64,000 bases of DNA from Vibrio caribbeanicus ATCC BAA-2122 (GCF_000165125.1 NZ_AEIU01000068.1:62001-126000), one strand, 5' to 3'; shown: positions 1 to 11,041, counted from the first letter of the stretch. Notes: generated by a model not told the origin, from the letters alone. Numbers and translations are program-made.

Positions 1-725
1 AAGCGTATACCAAGAGTGATGATACTCCCGTGACCAGCGCTGATATCGCAGCGCACAAACTGATATGCCAGCGACTTGCTGAGCTAACCCCTAACATTCC
101 TATATTATCTGAAGAGGACGCCGACATTGATTTAGCTCAGCGTTCAAACTGGGAGCGCTACTGGCTCGTTGACCCACTTGACGGTACTCAAGAGTTTATT
201 GCTCGTAGTGGTGACTTTGCGACCATTATTGCACTTATCGAAGACAATAAACCTGTATTGGGCGTTGTCTATGCGCCTGTCTCTGGTGTGACTTATTACG
301 CGTGCCACGATCTTGGGGCTTGGAAGATTATGCCTTCGAATGAAAAAGTTCGCATCAATATCCATCAGCACAGTGGCCCAAAGCATCCCATCGCAATGGC
401 GGTAAGTCGCAGGCAAGATGTTGCGAGTATTATGGGGCGTATGAATGGTGAATGGAGTTACGACCTCGTACCACTGGGTAGTGCTGCACTAAAGGCTTGT
501 TTGGTTGCTGAAGGTGCCGTTGATTGCTATCTACGTGTCGGACCTACTGGTGAATGGGATACGGCTGCGACTCAATGCATCGTCGAAGAAGCAGGCGGAA
601 AAATCCTTAGTACCGCATTACAGCCTCTTTCTTACAACGAACGGGATACTCTCGAAAATCCAAACTTTATCGTTGTAGGTGACAAAACACTGCCCTGGGA
701 TGAAATTGTTGTCAATAAGACTTGA
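1..725 (+). CDS. cysQ: 3'(2'),5'-bisphosphate nucleotidase CysQ (5' end outside window)
   Basis: Hydrolyses 3'-phosphoadenosine 5'-phosphate (PAP, a by-product of sulfate assimilation) to AMP in the cytoplasm, as known for the inositol-monophosphatase-like CysQ family. The reading frame is open from base 3 and reads in as AYTKSDDTPVTSADIAAHK, which matches the region about 30 residues into E. coli CysQ, so the true start lies upstream of the window; the first in-frame GTG at 30 is not a start. Visible motifs are the metal-binding SEED, then DPLDGT, and near the C-terminus GEWDTAA. It converges on recG with only 8 bases between the two stop codons and no terminator hairpin there. Identification is firm; only the N-terminus is missing. 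Confidence 0.93.
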   Translation, partial: AYTKSDDTPVTSADIAAHKLICQRLAELTPNIPILSEEDADIDLAQRSNWERYWLVDPLDGTQEFIARSGDFATIIALIEDNKPVLGVVYAPVSGVTYYACHDLGAWKIMPSNEKVRINIHQHSGPKHPIAMAVSRRQDVASIMGRMNGEWSYDLVPLGSAALKACLVAEGAVDCYLRVGPTGEWDTAATQCIVEEAGGKILSTALQPLSYNERDTLENPNFIVVGDKTLPWDEIVVNKT

Positions 726-733
726 GCATCAGG

Positions 734-2812
734 TTAGGCTTTAGAGTAGATATCTCGCTCACCCAGCCAGCGCTCAATGATGCTTTTTGCATTATCTGGG
801 TAGTTCTCATGTATGTGGCGCGCGATTTTTTGCACTTCGGGGATAAGCCCTTGGTCACGCACCAGGTCGGCAATTTTAAAGTCAGCCAGCCCAGTTTGTT
901 TGGTGCCCAGTAGCTCACCTGGGCCTCGTATTTCCAAATCACGTTGAGCTATCACGAATCCATCATTACTGTCACGTAAGACCGCCAGACGCTTCTGTGC
1001 GGTTTTGGATAATGGAGAATGATAAAGCAGTACACAATGACTAGCCACCTTGCCACGCCCAACGCGTCCTCGCAGTTGGTGCAGTTGGGCAAGCCCCAAG
1101 CGCTCAGGGTTTTCGATAATCATCAGGCTGGCGTTAGGCACATCAACACCGACTTCTATGACAGTTGTTGCAACCAACAAATGGAGCTTATTGTCTTTGA
1201 AGTCTTGCATCACCGCCTGTTTTTCTGCGGGTTTCATACGCCCATGCACCAGCCCTATCTTTAGCTCTGGCAGCTTACGCTGCAGATCTTCAGATGTGTC
1301 AGCGGCGGCTTGTGCTTCCAACACTTCTGACTCATCGATTAACGTACATACCCAATAGGCTTGTTTCCCCTCGTGCATACAAGCATTCTGTACACGCGCG
1401 ATAATGTCATCACGCTTGGTATCAGGAATAGCGACGGTCTGAATGGGTGTTCTACCCGGAGGTAGCTCATCAATAATGGAGGTTTCTAAGTCAGCGTAAG
1501 CGGTCATGGCAAGCGTACGTGGGATAGGAGTAGCCGTCATGATCAATTGATGAGGGTAAAGGTTATCGTGTTGACCTTTTTCCCTTAATTCAAGGCGTTG
1601 ATGGACGCCAAAGCGATGCTGTTCATCGATAATAACCAGAGCCAGATGCGAAAAATGAACTTGGTCTTGAAATAATGCATGGGTACCAACGACCATCTGC
1701 ATTTCACCGTTTGCTATCTTCTCAAGTGCGGTCTGTTTGGCTTTCCCCTTTAATTTGCCTGCCAACCAGCCCACTTGAATACCGAGTGGCTCAAGCCACT
1801 GAGTGAAATTGAGAGCATGCTGCTCTGCAAGTAGCTCCGTCGGTGCCATTAAGGCGACTTGATGACCTTTTTCAAGCGCGCCTAATCCTGCCAGTGCCGC
1901 CACTAATGTTTTGCCAGAACCAACATCGCCTTGGACTAAGCGCATCATAGGATGGTTTTTTTGTAGGTCTTGTTCTACCTCTCGCACCACACGATCTTGT
2001 GCTTTGGTCGGTGAAAATGGCAGTTGAGCGAGTAATTTTGGCTTGAGGTTCTGACTGACTGGCAAAGCTTGCGCGAGATCCTGTTGGCCTTGGCTTCTCA
2101 CCGCGAGCATGGATAGGTTTTGTGCAAGGAGTTCCTCTATGATCAGCCTCAATTGGGCAGGGTGTTGGCCCTGGTCAAACTGTTCTAAGTCGATACTTGG
2201 TGGAGGTCTATGGATAGTATGTAATGCTTCCCCAAGGGTAGTTTGATAGTCGTAGAGACCTGCTGGTAGCAGCTCTTTAACTGCAGATTTGGCTAAAAGT
2301 TCTAATGCTTGCTCGGTGAGATTTCTCAGTGTAATTTGTCGCAGCCCCTCGGTGGTTGGGTAAACTGGGGTCAATGTTGCTTCGGCTGCAGGTTTGTTTT
2401 CAGAAACATGAAACTTGTAATCAGGGTGAACAATCTCAAGCCCGTAGTTGCCTCGCTTGATTTCTCCGTAGGCATGAACCGTTTTTCCAGCAGTAAAGTT
2501 ATTTTTCATGGCTGCGGTAAAGTTAAAAAACCTTAGCGTCAATGTCCCATTACCATCGCTCACTTTTACCGTGAGCATTTTTCTGCGACCGAATGAGACA
2601 TCGGTTGCCATTACTTGACCCTGTATCGCAGCCCAGAGTCCTGTATGCAGTTGAGCAATAGGATAAACGCGAGTTCTATCTTCGTATCGAGAGGGCAAAT
2701 GGAACAGCAAGTCTTGAACCGAGTTGAGTCCAATTTTTGTCAGCTTTTCTGCAACCTTAGCACCAACGCCTGTCAGTGAACTTAAAGGGATCGTAGAGAG
2801 TAGTTGAGACAT
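734..2812 (-). CDS. recG: ATP-dependent DNA helicase RecG
   Basis: Branched-DNA helicase that regresses stalled replication forks and processes Holliday junctions, cytoplasmic. The protein is 692 residues, the usual length for RecG. The N-terminal wedge/OB region covers roughly residues 1-200. The superfamily 2 helicase core follows, with Walker A GDVGSGKT at about 295-302, DEQH at 396-399, and the later motifs TATPIPRT and QLRGRVGRG. The ATG start gives the conserved beginning MSQLLSTIPLSSLTGVGAK. It is last in the minus-strand series gmk-rpoZ-spoT-trmH-recG, the same order as in E. coli, but is separated from trmH by about 330 bases and so may have its own promoter. Confidence 0.97.
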   Translation of the reverse strand: MSQLLSTIPLSSLTGVGAKVAEKLTKIGLNSVQDLLFHLPSRYEDRTRVYPIAQLHTGLWAAIQGQVMATDVSFGRRKMLTVKVSDGNGTLTLRFFNFTAAMKNNFTAGKTVHAYGEIKRGNYGLEIVHPDYKFHVSENKPAAEATLTPVYPTTEGLRQITLRNLTEQALELLAKSAVKELLPAGLYDYQTTLGEALHTIHRPPPSIDLEQFDQGQHPAQLRLIIEELLAQNLSMLAVRSQGQQDLAQALPVSQNLKPKLLAQLPFSPTKAQDRVVREVEQDLQKNHPMMRLVQGDVGSGKTLVAALAGLGALEKGHQVALMAPTELLAEQHALNFTQWLEPLGIQVGWLAGKLKGKAKQTALEKIANGEMQMVVGTHALFQDQVHFSHLALVIIDEQHRFGVHQRLELREKGQHDNLYPHQLIMTATPIPRTLAMTAYADLETSIIDELPPGRTPIQTVAIPDTKRDDIIARVQNACMHEGKQAYWVCTLIDESEVLEAQAAADTSEDLQRKLPELKIGLVHGRMKPAEKQAVMQDFKDNKLHLLVATTVIEVGVDVPNASLMIIENPERLGLAQLHQLRGRVGRGKVASHCVLLYHSPLSKTAQKRLAVLRDSNDGFVIAQRDLEIRGPGELLGTKQTGLADFKIADLVRDQGLIPEVQKIARHIHENYPDNAKSIIERWLGERDIYSKA

Positions 2813-3141
2813 ATCAGAACTCGGTAAATGACTTTGGTCTTTTGACCTTATGCGATTAGATATTGTTCGAAAAAAAGTATTTCAAGTGCAGCGCAGGGTT
2901 TTCAGCGTGGCTGTTTTGCGCACATTTCTTTTGATTAAGAATAAAGTACTTTTTATCGAACCCTTAAAGCAACGTTTGTGGTGCTTTTTTGCTGTTCTCG
3001 GTCATGGGTATCCTAAAGCCCTTATCAAGAGACAGAAACAGAAAGTTGCTTGAAAAAGCCAGTGACTCAAAATGACGAGTAAAAGACTCTCATAGTTAAA
3101 CACCGAGCTGTATTTTTGTACAGGATATTTTATTACACTCG
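2813..3141. other. intergenic region upstream of recG
   Basis: About 330 bases between the trmH stop and the recG start, both on the minus strand. It probably holds the recG promoter and the trmH transcript end. I see no strong hairpin with a T-run and no convincing coding frame; a 67-codon open frame on the plus strand at 2850-3053 has no recognisable protein features. Confidence 0.5.
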
Positions 3142-3825
3142 TTATTTCTGTTGCATTTCACGCCACCAGGTATCGTCGGCGATAATTTGCCCCGAATCAT
3201 CGAGTGGTGGATAAGCAAGTCCTTTGCGTTTGGCGACTTTAGCTAGCACAGGATGGCCGCGCTCAAATAATAGTCGATGAATTATCTCTTGTGGTACTTG
3301 GCTCACCTCGTTGTCATACATGCCAGCAGCTTGGCGTTGCCTTTGTGCTTCATAGAGCACAACAGCACTAGCAACTGAAACATTGAGAGATTGCACCATT
3401 CCAACCATAGGAACGATGATGTCTTGGTCGGAGAGTTGTTTTGCTCGCTCTGAAGCCCCGGTCTTTTCACTACCTAAAATGATGGCGGTTGGCTTAGTAT
3501 AATCAATGTCACGAAAATCAACGGCGGTGGGTGATAGGTTCGTGACGAGTACTTGCATATCTTGCTCTTTCAACTGGCAAACCGCCTCATCAATAGAGTC
3601 ATGGGTCTCAACATCGACCCAGTTTCTAGCACCGGCAGACGTGTGACTTAACGTTCTCATTTCATTAGGCCAAACCGCATGAATTTTATGCAGGCCAGTT
3701 GCATCCGCGGTGCGGATGACGGCAGAGACGTTGTTCGGCTTATGGACTTCTTCAAGGCATAGGGTCAGATCAGCTTGACGTGCTTTGAGGACTTGTTGGA
3801 TGCGATGGTATCGTTCTATGTTCAT
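3142..3825 (-). CDS. trmH: tRNA (guanosine(18)-2'-O)-methyltransferase TrmH
   Basis: SpoU-family methyltransferase that uses S-adenosylmethionine to 2'-O-methylate G18 in the D-loop of tRNAs. The SPOUT knot motifs are visible: VHKPNNVSAVIRTADATG near the N-terminus, then ILGSEKTG and MVGMVQSLNVSVASAVVLYE in the C-terminal half. I chose the ATG at 3825, giving MNIERYHRIQ (227 residues), because it matches the usual TrmH N-terminus. An in-frame ATG three codons upstream (3834) is possible, and a GGAG-like site sits upstream of both. It lies 57 bases downstream of spoT on the same strand and is likely co-transcribed with it. Confidence 0.94.
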   Translation of the reverse strand: MNIERYHRIQQVLKARQADLTLCLEEVHKPNNVSAVIRTADATGLHKIHAVWPNEMRTLSHTSAGARNWVDVETHDSIDEAVCQLKEQDMQVLVTNLSPTAVDFRDIDYTKPTAIILGSEKTGASERAKQLSDQDIIVPMVGMVQSLNVSVASAVVLYEAQRQRQAAGMYDNEVSQVPQEIIHRLLFERGHPVLAKVAKRKGLAYPPLDDSGQIIADDTWWREMQQK

Positions 3826-3882
3826 GAAAGGCATTCCACTCGCTCCACGAGGTGCGGAGCGACAGTATTGATCGGAGTGTGA

Positions 3883-5994
3883 TTAATTTTTACGGCGACG
3901 CACTCTTAGGGTTTGTGGCATGGCTTTAATTCTGCGCATAATACCCGCAAGGTGAACGCGGTCTTTGGTCGTTAACAGTACCGTGACTGTATAGAGACGG
4001 CCGTCTCTTTCTTCAGTGGAGAGTCCGTGAATGTTCGACCCAGTTTTGGAAATCACGTTGGTAAGCTCAGCAAGGGCACCTTGGCGATTTTGCACATCTA
4101 CAGTCAATTCGGTGATGAACTCTTTGTCGTAGTCATCTGACCATTCTACCGCCATGTATTTGTCGAGCTCTTTCTGATAACCACGAACATTTGGACAGGT
4201 CTCGCGGTGGACGACTAAGCCTCTTCCAGGAGATACGTGAGCAATGATGTGATCATCAGGGATAGGATGACAGCAATTGGCAAATGTCAGTAGGATTCCT
4301 TCAGCGCCACGAATAGGTAGTTTTTTATTGGTTTGGCTATCTACCTCGGCGAGTTCTTCTGCATCACCCAGTAGTCGGCGAGCAATGACGATACTCATCA
4401 ATTCACCCAAACCGATGTCAGCCAATAAATCATCCAAAGTGTCTACTTTGAGGTCGGCCAACACATGGGTGAGATTTTCTTCATTCACATCGGATAGCGA
4501 CAACTCACCCAGAGCATGATTGAGTAGTCTGCGGCCCAGCGTAATGGATTCCTCTCTACGCATGGTTTTGAGTACTTGTCGAATTTTTGTTCGAGCTCGT
4601 GATGTGACGACATAGTTCAGCCAAGCGGCGTTAGGTCGAGCACCTGGGGCACTGATGATTTCGATCGTTTGGCCATTTTTGAGGGATTTACTCAAAGGGT
4701 AAGGGTTACGATCAACACGTGCGCCTACACAGGTATTACCTACGTCAGTATGAACGGCATAAGCAAAGTCTACCGCTGTAGCGCCTACAGGCAGTTCAAC
4801 GATACGTCCTTTCGGTGTAAAAACGTAGATTTCATCTGGGAATAAATCGGATTTAACGTTTTCAATAAACTCGAATGAGTTACCCGCACTTTGTTGTAGC
4901 TCGAGCAAACTCTGCATCCAACGTTGTGCTTTGACCTGAGCAGTTGTACCAGTGCGCTCGCTATTGCCTTTATAGGACCAATGTGCCGCAACCCCTTTAT
5001 CCGCCATTTGGTCCATATCCTCAGTGCGAATTTGCACTTCAACAGGAACACCGTGTGGCCCGACCATGGAAGTATGAATAGACTGGTAACCGTTGGCTTT
5101 AGGAACCGCGATATAGTCTTTCATTCGTCCTGGGCGTGGTTTAAACAAACTGTGTACTTGACCAAGTACTCGGTAGCAAGTATCGGGGTCTTCAACGACG
5201 ACACGGAAGGCATAAATATCCATAATGGTATGAAAACGCTGCTCTTTGGTTTTCATTTTGTTATAGATAGAGAAAAGGTTTTTCTCGCGGCCAAACACTC
5301 GTGCTTTTAGACCAACCTCTTCGAGGCGACCTTCAATCTCAGAGTGGATTCTTTGAATCATCTCTTTGCGATTGCCACGTGCGGCTTTGACCACCTCTTT
5401 TAGCACTCGATAGCGATTTGGGTACAAAGCCTCAAAACCGAGTTCTTCGAGCTCAGTTTTGATGTTGTGGATACCCAAGCGATGAGCGAGTGGTGAATAG
5501 ATTTCAAGTGTTTCGCGTGCAATACGACGCTTTTTATCGGCGCGCAGAGCGCCTAAAGTGCGCATATTGTGTGTGCGGTCGGCAAGTTTTATCAAGATGA
5601 CTCGAATATCTTGCACCATGGCAAGAACCATTTTGCGAAAGTTTTCCGCTTGAGCCTCTTTACGGTCGCGAAATTTTAGCTTGTCTAATTTAGAGACCCC
5701 GTCAACGACTTCCGCCACTGTGGTGCCGAACTGATGAGCAAGGTCTTCTTTGGTTGCTTCAGTATCCTCAATAACATCGTGCAATAGAGCCGCTTGTAAC
5801 GTCTCAATATCGAGTCGCATTTCAGCCAAAATGCGCGCAACAGCCACTGGGTGAATAATGTAGGGTTCACCACTTGAGCGTGTTTGTCCCTCATGGGAAT
5901 CTTTCGCCACAATATAAGCTTCGCGCAGCGCCTCAATTTGAGGCTCTGGTAAATACTCTTGTGCGACATCTTTGAGGCTATCGAATAGATACAA
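3883..5994 (-). CDS. spoT: bifunctional (p)ppGpp synthase/hydrolase SpoT
   Basis: Makes and degrades the stringent-response alarmone (p)ppGpp. The 703-residue length is typical. The order is: HD hydrolase domain at the N-terminus with HDVIED around residue 72; the RelA/SpoT synthetase domain with GREKNLFSIYNKM and VEVQIRTEDMDQMADKGVAAHW around 230-345; a TGS domain starting near DEIYVFTPKGRIVELP; and a C-terminal ACT domain (ELTVDVQNRQGALAELTNV). The intact HD motif and the operon position next to rpoZ argue for SpoT rather than RelA, which lacks a working HD site. It starts 37 bases after rpoZ. Confidence 0.96.
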   Translation of the reverse strand: MYLFDSLKDVAQEYLPEPQIEALREAYIVAKDSHEGQTRSSGEPYIIHPVAVARILAEMRLDIETLQAALLHDVIEDTEATKEDLAHQFGTTVAEVVDGVSKLDKLKFRDRKEAQAENFRKMVLAMVQDIRVILIKLADRTHNMRTLGALRADKKRRIARETLEIYSPLAHRLGIHNIKTELEELGFEALYPNRYRVLKEVVKAARGNRKEMIQRIHSEIEGRLEEVGLKARVFGREKNLFSIYNKMKTKEQRFHTIMDIYAFRVVVEDPDTCYRVLGQVHSLFKPRPGRMKDYIAVPKANGYQSIHTSMVGPHGVPVEVQIRTEDMDQMADKGVAAHWSYKGNSERTGTTAQVKAQRWMQSLLELQQSAGNSFEFIENVKSDLFPDEIYVFTPKGRIVELPVGATAVDFAYAVHTDVGNTCVGARVDRNPYPLSKSLKNGQTIEIISAPGARPNAAWLNYVVTSRARTKIRQVLKTMRREESITLGRRLLNHALGELSLSDVNEENLTHVLADLKVDTLDDLLADIGLGELMSIVIARRLLGDAEELAEVDSQTNKKLPIRGAEGILLTFANCCHPIPDDHIIAHVSPGRGLVVHRETCPNVRGYQKELDKYMAVEWSDDYDKEFITELTVDVQNRQGALAELTNVISKTGSNIHGLSTEERDGRLYTVTVLLTTKDRVHLAGIMRRIKAMPQTLRVRRRKN

Positions 5995-6031
5995 ACTTAC
6001 AACCTAGAAGAATAAACTATTAAAAAATCGA

Positions 6032-6304
6032 TTAGCGACCGTGTGCAATACTACTTACGGCTGCTAGTTCTGCCGCTTCTTGCTCTTGCTGCTCTTGGCG
6101 CTCACGAGCATCAAGAATATCTTTAGTGATTAAGCCTTCTTCGATTTCACGCAGAGCGATAACCGTTTGCTTATCATTCTCTTCTGGCACCAGTGAATCT
6201 TTTCCACCTGTTTGCATTTGACGAGCGCGGCGTGCCGCAATGAGAACTAAGTCGAAACGGTTGCCAACTTTTTCAACGGCGTCTTGAACAGTTACGCGTG
6301 CCAT
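6032..6304 (-). CDS. rpoZ: RNA polymerase omega subunit RpoZ
   Basis: Omega subunit that stabilises beta' and assembles the RNA polymerase core; in E. coli it also forms one ppGpp-binding site. The protein is 90 residues, beginning [19 protein letters not shown] and containing the conserved [20 protein letters not shown] and [11 protein letters not shown] blocks. It sits between gmk and spoT in the conserved order. The gmk-rpoZ gap of about 70 bases shows no clear terminator, so the three genes are probably one transcription unit. Confidence 0.96.
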   Translation of the reverse strand: MARVTVQDAVEKVGNRFDLVLIAARRARQMQTGGKDSLVPEENDKQTVIALREIEEGLITKDILDARERQEQQEQEAAELAAVSSIAHGR

Positions 6305-6374
6305 GAGAACTCCAATTAGTTAAATTTTAAATGATTAGAAATTATACAGGGTGTCAGTTCCTAGTGTCTAGGAC

Positions 6375-7435
<1,061 letters not shown>

Positions 7436-8566
7436 ATGTCGAGATCTTGGGTCGTGTTGATTATGGCATGTCTTCTGATGGCGAGTGCGGGCGTTTATTA
7501 CCTCAGTCAGAGTGATCAAACCATATCACAACCAACATTGACGATTGAAACAGGCACGATAGAGAAAAAAGCGGTAGCAGTGGGTAGTATTGTTCCGGCG
7601 CATTCTGTTTCAATCAAATCACAAAATAACGGTATTGTCGGCGAGATCTACGTCAAAGTGGGTGAGAAAGTGAAGCAAGGCCAAGCTTTGATCAAGGTGA
7701 GTCCTAACCCAACGCCAAAGGCATTGACGGATGCTTCAACCGATCTGATGCGCTCTCAAGCGGCATTAGAATCAGCAAAGCAAAAGCTTAACAACCTGCA
7801 ACGTCTGCTTGATGAAAAAATTATTCCGGCAAACTTTGATGAATATGTAAGCGCCCGTTCTGAAGTGAAATCGGCTCAGGCTGATATGATGCAAAAGCGG
7901 CAAAACCTTGAGCTCATTCGTAGTGGTGAGGCGACCGTCGGCGATGCAAAGCTATCATCGACTATCTATGCACCAATTGACGGCACAGTATTAAATCTGA
8001 AAGTCGAGGTCGGAGAACCGATTATCTCTACAGAATCAAGCCAAGCCGCAACGGAAATGATGTCGTTGGCCGATATGAAGGCGATGATTTTTAAAGGTAG
8101 TGTCAGTGAGCACGATGCTGCGATGCTAGCGCCTGATATGAAGGCGATGATCACGGTTGCCCCTTTCCCTGATAAACCAATTCAAGGTTTGCTCAATACA
8201 GTGGCTATTCAGTCTCAGAAACGCAATAACCCAACAGACACTGAAGCAAAGAGTTTTGATAATGGCTTTGAAGTGGAAGTCGACAATCTCGATATTCCGA
8301 GTGATATCCACTTACGCTCCGGTTTTTCGGCCAACGCGGACATCACGCTCAAGAAGGTTGAAAATGTGTTGGTTGTCCCTGAGAGAGCCCTTAAATTCGA
8401 GGGAGAGGTTCCTATGGTTCTTATTCCCGATAGTTCGAAACAAGGCTTCCACACTCAACCAGTCACATTGGGCCTATCCGATGGTATTCATGTTGAAGTA
8501 CTTAAAGGGGTCAACCAAGGTCAAACTGTCGTCGATAACAGTATGGTGGGTATTGATGTTGAATAA
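7436..8566 (+). CDS. periplasmic adaptor (membrane fusion protein), MacA/HlyD-like
   Basis: Periplasmic adaptor that would link an inner-membrane ABC transporter to an outer-membrane channel. The 376-residue protein has an N-terminal membrane anchor (residues about 5-23, WVVLIMACLLMASAGVYYL) and the split biotinyl/lipoyl domain: QNNGIVGEIYVKVGEKVKQGQ before a coiled-coil hairpin of about 80 residues, and IYAPIDGTVLNLKVEVGEPI after it. A beta-barrel and membrane-proximal region follow to the C-terminus. It overlaps the TolC-like gene by 11 bases and heads a five-gene operon. The substrate is unknown; MacA-like macrolide or peptide export is only an analogy. Confidence 0.87.
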   Translation: MSRSWVVLIMACLLMASAGVYYLSQSDQTISQPTLTIETGTIEKKAVAVGSIVPAHSVSIKSQNNGIVGEIYVKVGEKVKQGQALIKVSPNPTPKALTDASTDLMRSQAALESAKQKLNNLQRLLDEKIIPANFDEYVSARSEVKSAQADMMQKRQNLELIRSGEATVGDAKLSSTIYAPIDGTVLNLKVEVGEPIISTESSQAATEMMSLADMKAMIFKGSVSEHDAAMLAPDMKAMITVAPFPDKPIQGLLNTVAIQSQKRNNPTDTEAKSFDNGFEVEVDNLDIPSDIHLRSGFSANADITLKKVENVLVVPERALKFEGEVPMVLIPDSSKQGFHTQPVTLGLSDGIHVEVLKGVNQGQTVVDNSMVGIDVE

Positions 8567-9830
8567 GTCAGTTGTCCGGACCTTGTGTCTATTGGGGGCA
8601 AGCGCTTGGAGTGTGAGTGGGTTTACTATGTCGCTTGAACAAGCTTGGAAAGCTGCCCAGCAATATAACCCCAGTTATCAAAAGGCGCAGATTGGGGTTG
8701 AAGTGAGTCAAAATGCTTTCACCGCCAATCGTAGTGCTTTATTACCTTCACTGGATGCGAGTGCAAGCTCGAATTGGAGTGACAGTCGCTCTGGGTCCAC
8801 CAACAGTTATAATGTGAGCCTTTCACAAACCATTTGGGATAGCAGCTTGTGGGCAAACCTCGACCAATCACAAGCGCAGCAAGTGGTTGCACAGTTGCAA
8901 TTGACCCAAGCCTATAATCAGTTAGCTCAAGAGCTCATTCATGCCTATCTTGAAATGGCTCGTGCACAAAGTGATGTTGCGCTCGCACAAAGTAAGTTGG
9001 ACGAGGGGCAAAAATTACTAGCAATGACTGAGCAGAGATACAAGGCTGGCCGAGTAAAGTCGATTGACGTAGAGGATATGCGTGCTAATCACCTGAGCGA
9101 GAAAATGGCTTTGCTTACGGCACAAACTGATCTTGAGAAAAAGCGCTCAGCATTACAGTCACTTACCAATGAGAGCCCGATTAGGGTTGCACAAGTTGTC
9201 ATAAATATTGTGACTGAACCTCCTATGCTGGTTGAATCTCAGCAAGAGTGGTTAAACCTTGCGAAAAATACCAGCCCAGAACTGCTTGCTGCAATACAAA
9301 AGGTCAGTGCTAAGCAGTACGCGAAAGAAGCGGCGAAAGGTGGATATTTTCCTAAAGTGAAGGGCACGGTTGGCTATAGCGATGATGATCGATTTTCTAA
9401 CGGTGATACGACCGCTGGCATTTCCGTCAGTATTCCTATTGATATCAATGGTTCCATCCGAGCCAAAGTGGACAGCGCGGCGCTTGATGTTCGAAGTGCT
9501 GAACAGGAAGTGCGGGAGACCGAAATCGGTCTGCGCGAAAAAGTGCAGCAACAGTTTGTGCAAATTAAACATTCATGGCAGCTGGTGCGCTCAGCGGGCG
9601 AGCTCTCAGGATATCGTCAAAAGGTGTTACAGGGCAAACAATCACTTTATCAAGCAGGCCGAGTGCAAGCTTCAGAGTTGATTGATGCGCACAATAATGT
9701 ATTCACAGCGCGTAATGAGTTGCAACACAATCTCTATCAATATTGGTCTGAGAGAGTGAACCTATTACAAAGTGCAGGCAAGCTTGATGACGATGCAATC
9801 AGCCGCATCAGTGGTGCATTGAGCTTATGA
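8556..9830 (+). CDS. TolC-family outer membrane efflux protein
   Basis: Outer-membrane channel component of a tripartite efflux system. I chose the ATG at 8556 (MLNKSVVRTLCLLGASAWS, a plausible signal peptide), preceded by GGTGGG and overlapping the adaptor stop by 11 bases; this gives 424 residues. The frame is open another 400 bases upstream, but only as a shadow of the adaptor gene. Two OEP repeats are visible: MSLEQAWKAAQQYNPSYQKA with long Ala/Gln/Leu helices in the first half, and a second set of coiled helices after SPELLAAIQK. TolC repeats also show in RYKAGRVKSIDVED and LYQAGRVQASELID. The next gene overlaps it by ATGA. Confidence 0.85.
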   Translation: MLNKSVVRTLCLLGASAWSVSGFTMSLEQAWKAAQQYNPSYQKAQIGVEVSQNAFTANRSALLPSLDASASSNWSDSRSGSTNSYNVSLSQTIWDSSLWANLDQSQAQQVVAQLQLTQAYNQLAQELIHAYLEMARAQSDVALAQSKLDEGQKLLAMTEQRYKAGRVKSIDVEDMRANHLSEKMALLTAQTDLEKKRSALQSLTNESPIRVAQVVINIVTEPPMLVESQQEWLNLAKNTSPELLAAIQKVSAKQYAKEAAKGGYFPKVKGTVGYSDDDRFSNGDTTAGISVSIPIDINGSIRAKVDSAALDVRSAEQEVRETEIGLREKVQQQFVQIKHSWQLVRSAGELSGYRQKVLQGKQSLYQAGRVQASELIDAHNNVFTARNELQHNLYQYWSERVNLLQSAGKLDDDAISRISGALSL

Positions 9831-11041
9831 GAGCCGCACTATTTCAGGCTTGGAAGACGCTGTTAGCGCACAAAGTCAAAAGTATTTTGGCTGTGGTTGC
9901 TATTGTTTGGGGGCTAGTGTCGATTATTGTACTGATGGCGCTTGGAGAAGGCTTCTATCAGCATTACAGCGCCTCATTTTCTCTGCTGAACAGTGACAGT
10001 CAGTATGTTCAGCCTTCGCAAGCTAGTAAGCCTTGGCAGGGTTTGCCTGTACGGCGTAACATCCGTATTACTGAGCAGCAAGTTGAGCGACTGCGTGAGT
10101 CTCCCTTTGTCGAACAACTGGCGATAGTGTACGAAAATTGGGAAGCGCGAGTGAGCGATGCACATGGCATATCCATCACTTCTTTCGTTGCCGGTACTGA
10201 AAGCAGTTACCTGCCTCTGGTAAAGCAAGGTCTAACCAAAGGTTCCCGTAACTTGAATCATAGCGATGAGCATCACCATTCCCGAGTGGCGTTAGTGGGA
10301 GATTTGCTTGCTCGTCGGAGCCATTTAGCGGTGGGCGACAAGATAAAAGTTCACGGCATTCCCTTTCAAGTTATCGGTATTCTCGCTGACGCTGATGGTG
10401 TGAATTTTTTTGCCAACTCCGACAGAGTGTTTATCCCATCGTCGACTTTCCAAGATATTTGGAAAAAAGAGATCAGTAATCTCATGGTGAAACCCGTGTC
10501 AGGAGTCAATGGCGAGCAGTTAAGGCGTAATCTCATCGACTTTTTTGCTAAGCAAGAGCATTTTGACCCCAGTGATAATGACGCGTTGTATTTACCCGAC
10601 TTTAGTGCGAGTGGCAAAGTACTGATGAGCATTCTTCATGGTATCCAAATCTTTCTTGCTTGCAGTGGTGCTATGACGTTGGCTGTCGGTGCTCTGGGTG
10701 TTGCCAATATTATGTTTTTATCTGTCACCGAGCGCACCCGTGAAATTGGGGTACGGTTAGCCATTGGTGCTGCGCCTCGTACTATTCTTGCCCAGTTCCT
10801 TATTGAGGGTATGCTGTTGGCCTTTTTCGGCGCTTTATTGGGGCTGTCGATCGCCATTCTGGTGGTGTTTTTGCTGAGTAAGATGCATTTACCATCTTGG
10901 ATAGGCGTTCCTGTTGTAACGTCTGATTCAATTGGTGTGGCTTTGTTCGTGACGTGTGTACTGGCGATATTAGCGGCGTACTTTCCAGCTCGCCGAGCTG
11001 CAGGTTTAACGCCGGTTGTCGCTTTGAGTGCGAGGGTATAG
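9827..11041 (+). CDS. ABC transporter permease, MacB/FtsX type (first of two)
   Basis: Inner-membrane permease of the MacB/FtsX (type VII ABC) family, 404 residues. One transmembrane helix lies near the N-terminus (about 18-40, ILAVVAIVWGLVSIIVLMAL). A large periplasmic MacB_PCD-like domain of about 230 residues follows, then three C-terminal helices with the signature ERTREIGVRLAIGA and the ending FPARRAAGLTPVVALSARV. It has no ATPase domain, unlike E. coli MacB, which fuses both. ATGA overlap with the TolC-like gene and only 2 bases to the next permease show tight coupling. It should pair with that second, different permease. Confidence 0.86.
   Translation: MRAALFQAWKTLLAHKVKSILAVVAIVWGLVSIIVLMALGEGFYQHYSASFSLLNSDSQYVQPSQASKPWQGLPVRRNIRITEQQVERLRESPFVEQLAIVYENWEARVSDAHGISITSFVAGTESSYLPLVKQGLTKGSRNLNHSDEHHHSRVALVGDLLARRSHLAVGDKIKVHGIPFQVIGILADADGVNFFANSDRVFIPSSTFQDIWKKEISNLMVKPVSGVNGEQLRRNLIDFFAKQEHFDPSDNDALYLPDFSASGKVLMSILHGIQIFLACSGAMTLAVGALGVANIMFLSVTERTREIGVRLAIGAAPRTILAQFLIEGMLLAFFGALLGLSIAILVVFLLSKMHLPSWIGVPVVTSDSIGVALFVTCVLAILAAYFPARRAAGLTPVVALSARV

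Noticed and set aside
2850-3053. 67-codon open frame on the plus strand upstream of recG
   Set aside because: No ribosome binding site, no recognisable domain, and it lies in what should be the recG promoter region.
8157-8555. Extension of the TolC-like gene about 400 bases upstream in the same frame
   Set aside because: It lies wholly inside the adaptor gene, the translation is not TolC-like, and a signal peptide with a good ribosome binding site starts at 8556.
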